Positions 7,622 through 15,897 of a DNA stretch of 33,593 bases are shown in pieces. Under the pieces are notes generated by a model, which ran no database searches, was not told the DNA's origin, and worked only from the letters and a program-made list of their open reading frames with translations. The position numbers were made by a program, and so were the translations under genes. This DNA is from Alicyclobacillus hesperidum (GTDB lineage Bacteria; Bacillota; Bacilli; Alicyclobacillales; Alicyclobacillaceae): assembly GCF_900107035.1 (NCBI RefSeq), contig NZ_FNOJ01000021.1, positions 1-33,593 of the forward strand, read 5' to 3'. Numbering within the stretch: the first letter of the stretch is position 1; each line of letters starts with the position of its first letter.

Positions 7622-9147
7622 CGTAAGGCCGCCTCCTGTTCAAAGCGATGCAGATGATGCGGGTGTGTCTCCATGGCAATGGGTCTCGGTTCACCAAGAT
7701 GCACAAGCCAAAGATAGATACGGGTCACGATGCCGGCATCTGGCCTCGCCGTAATCAAAACACCAACCAGCCCGAGCATCGCCAACAAAGCAACCGCGGC
7801 AATCGGCCAGACCATCGTTACGGCGTACGCTTGGATGCCGGGGGCTAGGTGGCGAACGGTGTGGGCAAGCCAGGCACGCAAACCCTCACTGATGACTGCA
7901 GCAATGAGCACCGTCGCCAGTCCCAGCAAGCGTCCCTCCTGCGTCCATCGCGCTTGCCTCGCAACCAATGACACCCCGGCTCCAAGCATCAGCGCACTCA
8001 GCGCACGCACCCACGCATGCGGATCCACCGCAAAGTAGACGAGGGCAAACATCGCTCCGAATATCGCGGGCCACAGTGCAGATGAAGGCTTTGTGCTTCG
8101 CGGTCCGGCCAACGCTTGCTCCGGGCGGGGTAATGCATCGCCGGATCGGAGAAATAAAGTGGCCTTGAACAAACCGTGAAGAATCAAGTGGATCATCGCA
8201 GCATCGTAAGCCCCGATGGCACATTGCATAAGCATAAGTCCCATTTGCGCCATGGTTGATGCGATCAATTGCCGCTTGTAATCGACGTGAACCAGGAGGA
8301 TGCCTGATCCTAGGCCTACGCTCAGCCAGGCAAGGACGAGCAGTACGCCATGGGGCCACGGCCCGCTTGCACTCAGCAAAGGCGCCCAGCGTGCGAGCAA
8401 TAGTCCGCCGGCATTCACCACCCCGGCGTGCATGATGGCGGACACCGGTGTCGGTGTCACAGCAGATTCAAGCAACCAGCGACCGAACGGCCAACCGCCA
8501 GCTTGCACGATCGCCGCCAAAACAAGCAACAACGCCACGCCCATGCGGACAATGGGCGGCAAGCGGTTCACGTGCGCCAGCGCGATCGCGATGTCCCCGC
8601 TGTGTGCGGCCAGGCCATACCACAAACAGGCTATGGCCATCGCCATCGCGCTGATGGCCAAGCGGCTGATGGTAACTTTGGTCACAGCGCGCACAGGGGC
8701 ACTTTCCCAAGCAAGGGCAATGAGAGCTACCAACCCGGCATCCATGGCGGCCCAAGACGCCACTTCCATCCACAACGTGCGACTCATCCATACGATGCTT
8801 GCCGCGCCAGTCGTCCAGGTCAGCCAACCGAAGTAACGTCCGTAGTGGCGATCACCTTGTAAATAGCGAATGGCAAAGCGTTGAATCACCATGCCGAGCA
8901 GCGCGATGTAAAGCCCCATCAGCCACCCCGTTCCGTCCGTTCGCCATGGTCCCATGGTGATGCCAATCGCCCGCAGCAGCAGACCAGCCACTGCTGCCAA
9001 CACAGGCAGTAGAAGTGCAGCCACATGCCAGCGAACGAAGCCAATTTTTTTGTCCATGCACGCTGTCATGAGTCCTGTCGAACCCGCGATCACCCACGTA
9101 CCCAACCAAATGGGCAACATCCATTGCTGCATGTCATGAATGAACAT
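7618..9147 (-). CDS. dabB: Inorganic carbon transporter membrane subunit DabB/MpsA (NuoL-like)
   Basis: This is the membrane partner of DabA, a relative of the proton-pumping NuoL/NuoM subunits of complex I. The 509-residue protein is almost entirely hydrophobic helices. It contains the family segment HVDYKRQLIASTMAQMGLML followed by IHLILHGLFKATLFLRSGDA, the DabB version of the NuoL core with a conserved Lys and His. I place the start at ATG 9145-9147, preceded by GAGAGGAGA; the frame is open for 63 more codons upstream, but that stretch is not membrane-like and covers the structured element at 9187-9270. The stop overlaps the dabA start. Whether the driving ion is H+ or Na+ cannot be read from the sequence. 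Confidence 0.9.
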   Translation of the reverse strand: MFIHDMQQWMLPIWLGTWVIAGSTGLMTACMDKKIGFVRWHVAALLLPVLAAVAGLLLRAIGITMGPWRTDGTGWLMGLYIALLGMVIQRFAIRYLQGDRHYGRYFGWLTWTTGAASIVWMSRTLWMEVASWAAMDAGLVALIALAWESAPVRAVTKVTISRLAISAMAMAIACLWYGLAAHSGDIAIALAHVNRLPPIVRMGVALLLVLAAIVQAGGWPFGRWLLESAVTPTPVSAIMHAGVVNAGGLLLARWAPLLSASGPWPHGVLLVLAWLSVGLGSGILLVHVDYKRQLIASTMAQMGLMLMQCAIGAYDAAMIHLILHGLFKATLFLRSGDALPRPEQALAGPRSTKPSSALWPAIFGAMFALVYFAVDPHAWVRALSALMLGAGVSLVARQARWTQEGRLLGLATVLIAAVISEGLRAWLAHTVRHLAPGIQAYAVTMVWPIAAVALLAMLGLVGVLITARPDAGIVTRIYLWLVHLGEPRPIAMETHPHHLHRFEQEAALR

Positions 9148-9186
9148 TGTTGTCTCCTCTCTCGACGATATCGGCTTCCCCCAGCA

Positions 9187-9270
9187 CAAAACACAAAAAC
9201 CGGCGTGCCCCATACAGTCACAGACATCAACTTGCGCCGATGCTGGCTGTACAGAGTCACGCCGGTTTTT
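9187..9270 (-). terminator. Structured leader / possible attenuator between mpsC and dabB
   Basis: AAAAACCGGCGTG (9195-9207) and CACGCCGGTTTTT (9258-9270) form a perfect 13-bp stem closing a 50-base loop. On the minus strand the stem runs into TTTTTGTGTTTTGTG, a terminator-like U-rich tail. The loop can form further pairs (ACAG with CTGT, CATC with GATG). It lies in the 247-base gap between mpsC and dabB, 40 bases upstream of the dabB start. It could be a plain terminator, an attenuator or a riboswitch-like element. It does not match any RNA family I recognise. Confidence 0.5.
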
Positions 9271-9394
9271 CAGGCACCACCATCCGTGGTGTCGAACTCC
9301 CATGCGCCCTTGACAGTTTCGACTGCCGTCCGCCACCGACTTTCGTCAGCGCGATCCAGCCTCCGAGTGTGTCCAGGTATATGTGTAAAAATGG

Positions 9395-9769
9395 TCAATC
9401 TGTTGTGACTAACTTCTTTTCCAAATCCTCAGATAACCGAAATACCATGATACGTTCGCCTGTGCGCGTACTCAAATCGGTGAAAAAGCTCGTCACCTCT
9501 TCACCTGTAATGCGGCGGACAAGATCTTTCAACTCATCTATCCCCGACTCGACCAAACTGGTGCGGGTGCGTTTGATGGAAAGCATGCCATCGCGCGTCT
9601 CGCACAAAGCATACTCTGCCGTTGAAAGAATGCCACGCAAAGACACGATAATCATGTCACGCAAAATATCTGTTTTGACCGACACAGACCCACGCCCGAG
9701 GTAGTCCTTCTCCCATTTTGTGAGAGCGTTGCTAAGTTCAGATTCCATGCAGCCCTTCAGCTTTGCCAC
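9395..9769 (-). CDS. mpsC: MpsC family protein (DUF2294)
   Basis: The 124-residue protein matches the DUF2294 family by eye: an N-terminal helix, the segment GRGSVSVKTDILRDMIIVSLRGILSTAE, and ELKDLVRRITGEEVTSFFTDLSTRTGERIMVF near the end. The family (PF10057) was renamed MpsC after its link to the MpsAB bicarbonate system. Its biochemical role is not known to me. It has no membrane helix, so it is probably cytoplasmic. The frame starts with GTG at 9769 behind AGGAG about 11 bases upstream; ATG at 9748 behind AAGGG is an alternative. It heads the operon with dabB and dabA, but a structured element separates it from them, so the downstream genes may be expressed at a different level. Confidence 0.82.
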   Translation of the reverse strand: MAKLKGCMESELSNALTKWEKDYLGRGSVSVKTDILRDMIIVSLRGILSTAEYALCETRDGMLSIKRTRTSLVESGIDELKDLVRRITGEEVTSFFTDLSTRTGERIMVFRLSEDLEKKLVTTD

Positions 9770-9827
9770 TGCTGCGTTCTCTCCTTCGGCCGCGAACGCC
9801 GCACGGCCTCGCTACAGGTCAAGAGTC

Positions 9828-9857
9828 ATTGTAGCAACAAATGGCCTCCTCGGGCAA
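9828..9857 (-). promoter_or_regulatory. Candidate promoter of the mpsC-dabB-dabA operon
   Basis: On the minus strand TTGCCC (9852-9857) and TACAAT (9828-9833) are 18 bases apart, 59 bases before the mpsC GTG. The -10 is good, the -35 only partial. Confidence 0.35.
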
Positions 9858-9940
9858 GTGTACGCGATGAAGCATCCATCTTGCACTTTATATGTTCCGT
9901 TCGATCCGCCAATTCAGGGAACAGAACGTCGCCCAATCGT

Positions 9941-12523
9941 TTAACGAAACTGATAGGTTGTCGGCAAACCTTGGCCGACGAACACCGTATACATAGCGGT
10001 GTGCTTCGGATCGACTACGGGTCCGAGCGAAACTTCGCCTGCAGCAAAATCCTTTGCATAAATTTCGTAGGTCTCCCCCACGTCATTGCTCAACGTTTCA
10101 CCGGTGTCGACGAAAGGTTTCAGCCAAGTGGGCTTCTTCGCCGTAGCGTCGTAAGCCACATAGACTGTGGCATCTTGATGTAAGTCAAATGACAGTCCTG
10201 ATCTGGAGCCAGCCGTGGTTTGCAGAAACGGATCGCCAATCAAATAGGGTGGCACCCACGTAAATGTATACGGCCGATTGTTATACTGCTGCGCGTCAAC
10301 CTGTAGACCCTCAGGGCTAACAACACCACCGCCGCTCACATTCGTGATGTGATATCCAGAAATCGACAACGGAGATTCAGGGTAATTCATGATGGTTACG
10401 TCCTTGATCTGGCCCATGAAGCTAGCATCAGTTGTTCCGCCCACCGTCATGCTGCTCGCAATGGCCACTGGATTGACCTGTGGTGAAGCAACCGTCGGAT
10501 CGCCATCGACCGTCGTCGCCGGTGCGACCGTGGTTGATGCAACCAGTGAGCCGTCGATGTACAGATTGGCATCCCCTGCATTGTCCCACGTGGCCGTGAC
10601 CTGGTGCCAAAGCCCGTCGTGATACGCCTGCGGGCTGACCAAGTCAACCGATTGTGAACCTGCGTGCATTTGAAACTCCACGCGATGATCGGCATTGAAG
10701 AACACGCCCACGCCGTTGCCATTTGTACCTTCGCCAGTGACAATGGGCATATTCACGCCTGTATCTGCCGACGATGCAAACGAAGCCGAGATGGTTCCCC
10801 CAACATTGGTGACAAGGTTTCCAGGGAGCGCGATGGGCTGTGTACCCGTTAAAAAGGTCGCGGCACTCGGCAAGATGCCTTGGAATGTGAGATCCTGTAT
10901 GGTATTCACGCCATCAAACATCGGCACGCCATTGATGGATACGTTGTCCATCTTGACGCCTTCCACGTTCTCAGCCTGAATACCACTTCCAGCTCCGTTA
11001 ATGGCAACGTTATGAAAGGCAATGTTTTGTATCGGCAATTCCGCAAGTCCGCTGAAATACATCGCCTGCTTTGCACCGTTTACCGTGATATTGTCGAAAT
11101 TTAAATTCCGTATCGCCGGGGTAGCATCGGTCACCGGACCAGGCGGTAAAGCCGATCCATTCGACGCGTAGTTTTCATCGATGATGAACGCCTGCGCCTG
11201 GATGTTGCTCATGCTAACGTGATCGAATGTGATATTCTGCACAATTCCGCCCCGTCCTCGCAGCGTTTTGATACGAAGCCCCGCATTGGTGCCATCGAAG
11301 TCACAGTTTTCAACGAGGACATTTTGCACACCACCTGACATCTCGCTGCCAATGGAGACACCATGCCCATTTAACATATGACAATTGCGAACGACGATAT
11401 TTTGGCTTGGGATTCCGATTCTGCGCCCCTCTGCATCCTTGCCCGATTTAATGGCAATGTCGTCATCGCCTACGCTGAACGTGTCATCGATAATTTGCAT
11501 GCCGTTGACGGAATCAGGATCAACGCCATCCGTATTATCCGATGTGGGCGGATTCACGATATGCACATCCGCCAAGGTCACGTGATCGCAATAAACGGGG
11601 TGAATCGTCCAGGATGGTGAATTTTGCACTGTGACGCCTTGGATTAGGATGTTCTGAGAGTGAAGAAATTCGATGAGGCTCGGCCGCGCATAGGGCAGTC
11701 CTTGACTGTAGTTGGGCGATTGAACAAGTGACACCGCCGGATCGGAAAGTGGCTCTTTATATTGTTTTGACCACCAGTTTCCATACGTGTTGCCAGCGTT
11801 ATCGTGAATCGGTGTCTCACCATTGCCGTCGATCACGCCTTCACCTGTGATGGTCACGTTTCGAACGTTGTCACCAGTAATCAGGCTCATATAGCGATAC
11901 ATCTCAGTGCCTTCCCAGCGGCTCCATATCGGTTTATAGGCATCGATATTACTGCTACCCAATAGTGTTGCACCCTTGGCTAGGTAGAGTGTCATATCGC
12001 TCTTTAATTGCAGTGGTGCGGTGTAATACGTTCCGGCTGGCACGTAAAGAGTGCCGCCTTTTGGGACCGCGTCAATGGCGCGTTGCAGGGCACGTGTGTC
12101 ATCCGACTTGCCGTCGCCAATCGCGCCAAACTGTTTGACATTCACCATCTTGCCTTGCGCGAGTGTTTTCACGACAATGGCGGCACTTGGCTTCGAAACA
12201 TCACCTGATCCAGTGATTGTTGCAACCTGAAACGAATAGGTGTGGTTCGGTTGCAAATCTGAGACGGTAAAGTTCGAATCAGCTACGCGTCCGATTCGCG
12301 ATCCATTTTCGTACACTGCATAGGTAACTCCGGCATTGTACTCAGGCTGCCAGATCAGGTCGACGAGTGACGATGTGACCGCATAAGACTGCAATCCAAC
12401 GGGAGCACTGACGAGCTTTGATGGAGTATCCGCCAAAACCATGGCTGGTGCCAGACCCATCACCACAGATGCGCTCATAAGCGCCCCCAAAACCCGCATG
12501 TGCTTGCGCTGCAACCGTTTCAC
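9941..12523 (-). CDS. Secreted GH28 polygalacturonase-like enzyme with Fn3 and LamG-like domains
   Basis: GH28 enzymes hydrolyse alpha-1,4 galacturonic links in pectin. The 860-residue protein has a signal peptide (MKRLQRKHMRVL, a hydrophobic stretch, then cleavage near VLA-DT), a fibronectin type III domain at about 35-120, a right-handed beta-helix GH28 region at about 125-550, a LamG/concanavalin-like region near 560-710, and a C-terminal beta-rich segment I do not recognise. All four GH28 motifs are visible: NTDGVDPDS (330-338), GDDDIAIKSG (352-361), GHGVSIGSE (from 386) and RIKT (417-420). I start it at GTG 12523, six bases after GGGGGAG; the in-frame ATG five codons upstream has no ribosome binding site. 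The N-terminal GDGKSDDTRALQRAID segment is typical of bacterial exo-acting pectin enzymes, so exo-polygalacturonase is the best guess. It is divergent from the amylase gene. Confidence 0.87.
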   Translation of the reverse strand: MKRLQRKHMRVLGALMSASVVMGLAPAMVLADTPSKLVSAPVGLQSYAVTSSLVDLIWQPEYNAGVTYAVYENGSRIGRVADSNFTVSDLQPNHTYSFQVATITGSGDVSKPSAAIVVKTLAQGKMVNVKQFGAIGDGKSDDTRALQRAIDAVPKGGTLYVPAGTYYTAPLQLKSDMTLYLAKGATLLGSSNIDAYKPIWSRWEGTEMYRYMSLITGDNVRNVTITGEGVIDGNGETPIHDNAGNTYGNWWSKQYKEPLSDPAVSLVQSPNYSQGLPYARPSLIEFLHSQNILIQGVTVQNSPSWTIHPVYCDHVTLADVHIVNPPTSDNTDGVDPDSVNGMQIIDDTFSVGDDDIAIKSGKDAEGRRIGIPSQNIVVRNCHMLNGHGVSIGSEMSGGVQNVLVENCDFDGTNAGLRIKTLRGRGGIVQNITFDHVSMSNIQAQAFIIDENYASNGSALPPGPVTDATPAIRNLNFDNITVNGAKQAMYFSGLAELPIQNIAFHNVAINGAGSGIQAENVEGVKMDNVSINGVPMFDGVNTIQDLTFQGILPSAATFLTGTQPIALPGNLVTNVGGTISASFASSADTGVNMPIVTGEGTNGNGVGVFFNADHRVEFQMHAGSQSVDLVSPQAYHDGLWHQVTATWDNAGDANLYIDGSLVASTTVAPATTVDGDPTVASPQVNPVAIASSMTVGGTTDASFMGQIKDVTIMNYPESPLSISGYHITNVSGGGVVSPEGLQVDAQQYNNRPYTFTWVPPYLIGDPFLQTTAGSRSGLSFDLHQDATVYVAYDATAKKPTWLKPFVDTGETLSNDVGETYEIYAKDFAAGEVSLGPVVDPKHTAMYTVFVGQGLPTTYQFR

Positions 12524-12835
12524 ATCCAACTCCCCCATTCATGGACGTCTGCGTCGCAATATGTTAGAAGCAATCGCTACTCACGGTTGTATCCCCCGTA
12601 ATGTTAGCGTTTTCACATCACCCTTACACCAGGACCCAGCATATTGTCGTTGCCCAGCATCATATATACGTCACCCAGGGCTTGATATGATATGTGAATT
12701 ATCCTGTTAAAGTTTTGGGGCGATATCGTTCATGTAGTTCCTCATGCCATGCTTAATGAAACCTCGTCCATGAAAGCCGAATAGAAGACAGATAAAGTAC
12801 ATTCAGTTCACCAACAACTTCTACTCTCCAAGCAA

Positions 12836-12847
12836 GCAATCGTTTGC
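12836..12847. promoter_or_regulatory. LacI/MalR-type operator-like site 1
   Basis: GCAATCGTTTGC differs by one base from the perfect palindrome GCAAACGTTTGC used by LacI-family sugar regulators of the MalR/CcpA type. It lies between the two divergent glycanase genes. Confidence 0.45.
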
Positions 12848-13006
12848 ACTTAGAGTCTCCCGTGCTGTTTCTGTGGCTTGCCAGTAAGTACCCTATATGC
12901 GTTACAGCGAATCGGAACATACGGAGTAGGCAATGCGCGCCATACACACCAAAATCGTTGTTGAAAGTTACAGTTGCTTGTACAAAGAAAACGTGGTCGT
13001 AGCCAA

Positions 13007-13035
13007 TTGAACGCGCGAAATCAGTGTGGTGCAAT
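13007..13035 (+). promoter_or_regulatory. Candidate promoter of the GH13 gene
   Basis: TTGAAC (13007-13012) and TGCAAT (13030-13035) are 17 bases apart, and TG at 13027-13028 makes an extended -10. Transcription would start near 13042, inside operator site 2. Confidence 0.5.
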
Positions 13036-13038
13036 GAT

Positions 13039-13050
13039 GAAAACGTTTGC
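13039..13050. promoter_or_regulatory. LacI/MalR-type operator-like site 2
   Basis: GAAAACGTTTGC is one base from the palindrome GCAAACGTTTGC. It overlaps the predicted transcription start of the GH13 gene, the classical place for repression. Confidence 0.55.
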
Positions 13051-13071
13051 ACTTGATGTTCTCTATTCTAA

Positions 13072-13083
13072 GCAAACGTTTGA
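13072..13083. promoter_or_regulatory. LacI/MalR-type operator-like site 3
   Basis: GCAAACGTTTGA is one base from the perfect palindrome. Its centre is 33 bases, about three helical turns, from that of site 2, so both sites face the same side of the DNA. It lies in the untranslated leader before the GH13 ribosome binding site. Confidence 0.55.
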
Positions 13084-13110
13084 ACTTATTACGAGGAGTG
13101 TGAATCTACG

Positions 13111-15825
13111 TTGAAACGTTGGAAGTTGCCCAAATATCCATTAGCGTTGATTCCTGTGTCGGTGCTTCTCGGCTGGAGTGTAAATTTCACTCCTGCAGCA
13201 GCGGCATCGTCTGGGGGAGTTCAGGCAAACGGACTCTTTGCAGACCAAGGACCACAATATATGACGCCACAGGAGCCAACTTCCTCGCAGGCCGTCACCG
13301 TGACCTTACGTGCTGCCCATGGAAACTTGACAAGCGCTAATGTCGTGGTATACGACACATCAACTGGATCGACGACATATTACCCAATGACACTTCAGGG
13401 AACTGATGAAAATGGACTCTACGATTTCTGGCAAGGAACCATCCCGGCATCCTCCAGCATCAAGTACTACTACTTTCAGGCTAACGATGGAACCTCATCG
13501 TTGTACTACAATGGCTCCGGATCTTCCACCAGCGCCTTTCCAACGCCAACGTTCAGTGGTGATCAGTGGAACACGTACGACGACTTTGTGATTGCCCCTA
13601 ACTTCACTACACCTACTTGGGCGCAAAACGGTATTATGTATCAAATCATGGTGGATAGATTCTACAACGGCGATACATCAAATGACGTTACCACAGGAGC
13701 ATATTCATGGAACGGCAATCGAACCGTCCAATTGGCGTGGGGAGCAGATCCTGAACTCGGTGATCCTGGAGGAAAGGATCAAGTCGCTTTTTTTGGCGGA
13801 GATTTGGAGGGTGTTGACCAAAAACTCCCGTATATCACGAAAACCCTGGGCGCGAATATTGTCTATCTGAATCCAATATTCACATCACCAACCAATCACA
13901 AGTATGATACACAAGACTATTACAACGTCGATCCTCACTTTGGTGGAAACTCAGCGCTAGAGCAACTATCCTCAGACCTACACAGTACGACCAACAACGC
14001 CGGACAAGAAGGGCGCTTAATCCTAGATGGCGTATTTAATCACACCAGCAATCAAAACAGCTGGTTTACAAGCGCCCAGCAAAACCAATCCAGCCCATAC
14101 TACAGTTATTATACTTTCACCAATTGGCCTAACACCTACGCAACGTTTGCTGGCGTGAATACGATGCCAAAGTTGAATTATGGCTCAACTTCGCTTAGAA
14201 GCCAGGTCGATAATGTTGCAAAAACATGGCTTTCCTCACCATACAACATCGATGGTTGGCGTCTCGACGCACCTGGACACATTGGCGCCAATGGGTACGA
14301 TCCCGAATCAAGCGGCAACTACACCGATTCGACCAATCATAGTTATTGGCAGGAATTTCGTAATACCGTAAAGACCACTAATGCAAACGCACTGATTTTC
14401 GGCGAGTGGTTTGAAGGGTCACAACCCACGGAATGGTTGAACAACGGCAATCAGTGGGATGGCTCTGTCAATTACAATGGCTTTTTGCAACCGGTGTCCG
14501 AATGGGTTACTGGTTACGACGATGGCTTTAACGCAAACTCAATCAACGCAACCACGATGGAAAGCTGGCTCACAGGTACACTGAACGCGGTACCACGAGC
14601 GGCTCAACTAGCACAAGTCAATGAATTGTCCACACAGGACACCCCTCGCTTTGGCGAGCGTGCCGCCGAAAACATGAACTATAAAACCTACACACAACCA
14701 AATGGCAGCACATTTACCGACCCGTATGGGGGTACACCAAACTATTGGAAAGACTATCTTGGTGCCTTCCTGCAATTTACGTATGTCGGCATTCCCACTA
14801 TCTATTACGGAGACGAATATGGAATGATGGGTGGAGGCACGAATGATGCTGGGAAACGCTGGACGTTTGATTGGTCACAAGTAGCAAACGGAGGAAACTC
14901 TGTTTTTCAACTCTATCAAAAACTGATTCAGTTGCGCACAAGTCACTCCGCGCTCGTCGATGGTTCGTTTATGCCGCTTGTTGCGGACAACGCAACCAAC
15001 ATACTGGCATTTGCCCGTTTTGATCAGAACGAACGCGATATCGTCATCCTTAACGACACAGATAACACTGAAACGGAGACCATTCCGGTGGCGCAGGCAG
15101 GGGCGCCGTTTGGCAGCACATTGACTAATATTACGCCCTTAGTCAACGGCGCATCCGAGGCATCAACCTATACCGTGGACAGCCACGGAAACATTAATGT
15201 CACAGTACCCGGTCACTACGCCATGATTTTGACGCAACAAGGTTCTTCGCTATGGAGTACCCCGGTACAAAATGGCGTCTACACCACCCAAAGCACAATC
15301 GACGCCGGTCACCAGACTACGGTTGTCTATAACGGTTCACTGGCAGCCTCAGCAAGTTCCATGACCCTGCACTGGGGCTATAACGGATGGAGTGGAACAA
15401 CAAACACAGCAATGTCCAAGCAGTCTAATGGCACTTGGACCGCCACGATCACAGTACCCGTTGGCGCACAAACGCTGAACACAGCATTTTATAATCAGAG
15501 TTCAACTTGGGACAACAACAATGGCAGCAATTACAATTTTTCTGTACAGGAGGTGTACTCGTCGCCGAGTCCACTGGTACATGGACAGACGACGACCATC
15601 GTCTATGCCGGATCACTCGCTGCCTCAGCAAGCTCCATCACCATGCACTGGGGTTACAATGGTTGGAGTGGAACGACCGACACGGCGATGACGAAGCAGT
15701 CTAATGGAACTTGGACGGCCACCGTCACTGTCCCAACAGGCACCGTGCTGAACACGGCGTTTTACAACCAGGCAGGAAACTGGGACAACAATGGCGGTCA
15801 GAACTACAATCTTAGCATTCAGTAG
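13111..15825 (+). CDS. Secreted GH13 alpha-amylase/neopullulanase with CBM34 and two CBM25-like domains
   Basis: The enzyme should cut alpha-glucans such as starch or pullulan outside the cell. The 904-residue protein has a signal peptide (MKRWKLPKYP, hydrophobic stretch, AAAA-S), an N-terminal CBM34-like beta domain (about 40-160), a GH13 barrel (about 165-610), a beta-sheet C domain and two tandem CBM25-like starch-binding domains (about 733-810 and 824-904). The GH13 regions are visible: DGVFNHTS (306-313), DGWRLDAPGH with nucleophile D386, FGEWF with acid/base E432, and LSTQDTPR with D510. In the last motif the usual His before Asp is Gln (Q509, codon CAG). The start is TTG at 13111; GAGGAG lies 12 bases upstream, a long spacing, but no other in-frame start fits the signal peptide. 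CBM34 with secretion resembles extracellular neopullulanase-type amylases such as TVA I. Two operator-like sites lie in its promoter and leader. Confidence 0.9.
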   Translation: MKRWKLPKYPLALIPVSVLLGWSVNFTPAAAASSGGVQANGLFADQGPQYMTPQEPTSSQAVTVTLRAAHGNLTSANVVVYDTSTGSTTYYPMTLQGTDENGLYDFWQGTIPASSSIKYYYFQANDGTSSLYYNGSGSSTSAFPTPTFSGDQWNTYDDFVIAPNFTTPTWAQNGIMYQIMVDRFYNGDTSNDVTTGAYSWNGNRTVQLAWGADPELGDPGGKDQVAFFGGDLEGVDQKLPYITKTLGANIVYLNPIFTSPTNHKYDTQDYYNVDPHFGGNSALEQLSSDLHSTTNNAGQEGRLILDGVFNHTSNQNSWFTSAQQNQSSPYYSYYTFTNWPNTYATFAGVNTMPKLNYGSTSLRSQVDNVAKTWLSSPYNIDGWRLDAPGHIGANGYDPESSGNYTDSTNHSYWQEFRNTVKTTNANALIFGEWFEGSQPTEWLNNGNQWDGSVNYNGFLQPVSEWVTGYDDGFNANSINATTMESWLTGTLNAVPRAAQLAQVNELSTQDTPRFGERAAENMNYKTYTQPNGSTFTDPYGGTPNYWKDYLGAFLQFTYVGIPTIYYGDEYGMMGGGTNDAGKRWTFDWSQVANGGNSVFQLYQKLIQLRTSHSALVDGSFMPLVADNATNILAFARFDQNERDIVILNDTDNTETETIPVAQAGAPFGSTLTNITPLVNGASEASTYTVDSHGNINVTVPGHYAMILTQQGSSLWSTPVQNGVYTTQSTIDAGHQTTVVYNGSLAASASSMTLHWGYNGWSGTTNTAMSKQSNGTWTATITVPVGAQTLNTAFYNQSSTWDNNNGSNYNFSVQEVYSSPSPLVHGQTTTIVYAGSLAASASSITMHWGYNGWSGTTDTAMTKQSNGTWTATVTVPTGTVLNTAFYNQAGNWDNNGGQNYNLSIQ
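15307..15822 (+). repeat. Tandem duplication encoding two CBM25-like domains
   Basis: The segments starting near 15307 and 15581 encode closely similar domains sharing HWGYNGWSGTT, SNGTWTAT and LNTAFYNQ followed by a WDNN tract. The similarity is also plain at the DNA level, for example AAGCAGTCTAATGG occurs in both, so the duplication appears fairly recent or is kept alike by conversion. Confidence 0.75.
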
Positions 15826-15834
15826 TATTCTTCG

Positions 15835-15876
15835 CCGCTTACCGCTGGCAAGGAGCAACTCGCCAGCGGTAAGCGG
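15835..15876. terminator. Hairpin between convergent GH13 and aldo/keto reductase genes
   Basis: Positions 15835-15849 and 15862-15876 form a perfect 15-bp stem (CCGCTTACCGCTGGC and its complement) with a 12-base loop. It starts 9 bases after the GH13 stop and lies 22 bases after the aldo/keto reductase stop on the other strand. It has no strong T-run on either side, but position and stability suggest a shared terminator. Confidence 0.65.
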
Positions 15877-15897
15877 CTCCTTCGACGTACGTCCCTT

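Larger units (their letters stand above)
12524..13110. other. Divergent intergenic region between GH28 and GH13 genes
   Basis: These 587 bases hold no convincing gene. The right part carries the GH13 promoter and LacI-type operators listed separately. The left part should hold the GH28 promoter; TATGAT on the minus strand near 12665 is a possible -10, but its -35 is poor. Two GATGCTGGG/TATGCTGGG copies about 20 bases apart lie near 12640-12665 with no assigned role. Confidence 0.6.

Noticed and set aside
9195-9270. Possible tRNA
   Set aside because: The length of 76 bases is suggestive, but there is no T-loop GTTCRA motif, no CCA end and no proper anticodon arm; the long outer stem with T-run fits a terminator or leader better.
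9148-9336. 63-codon upstream extension of dabB
   Set aside because: The stretch is Cys/Trp-rich, not membrane-like, and covers the structured element; ATG 9147 has a good ribosome binding site.
12640-12700. GH28 promoter
   Set aside because: A -10-like TATGAT is present, but no convincing -35 is found at the right distance, so it is mentioned only as a possibility.
12753-13052. A 99-codon minus-strand open frame between GH28 and GH13 genes
   Set aside because: It overlaps the GH13 promoter and two operator-like sites, has no good ribosome binding site, and shows no known features.
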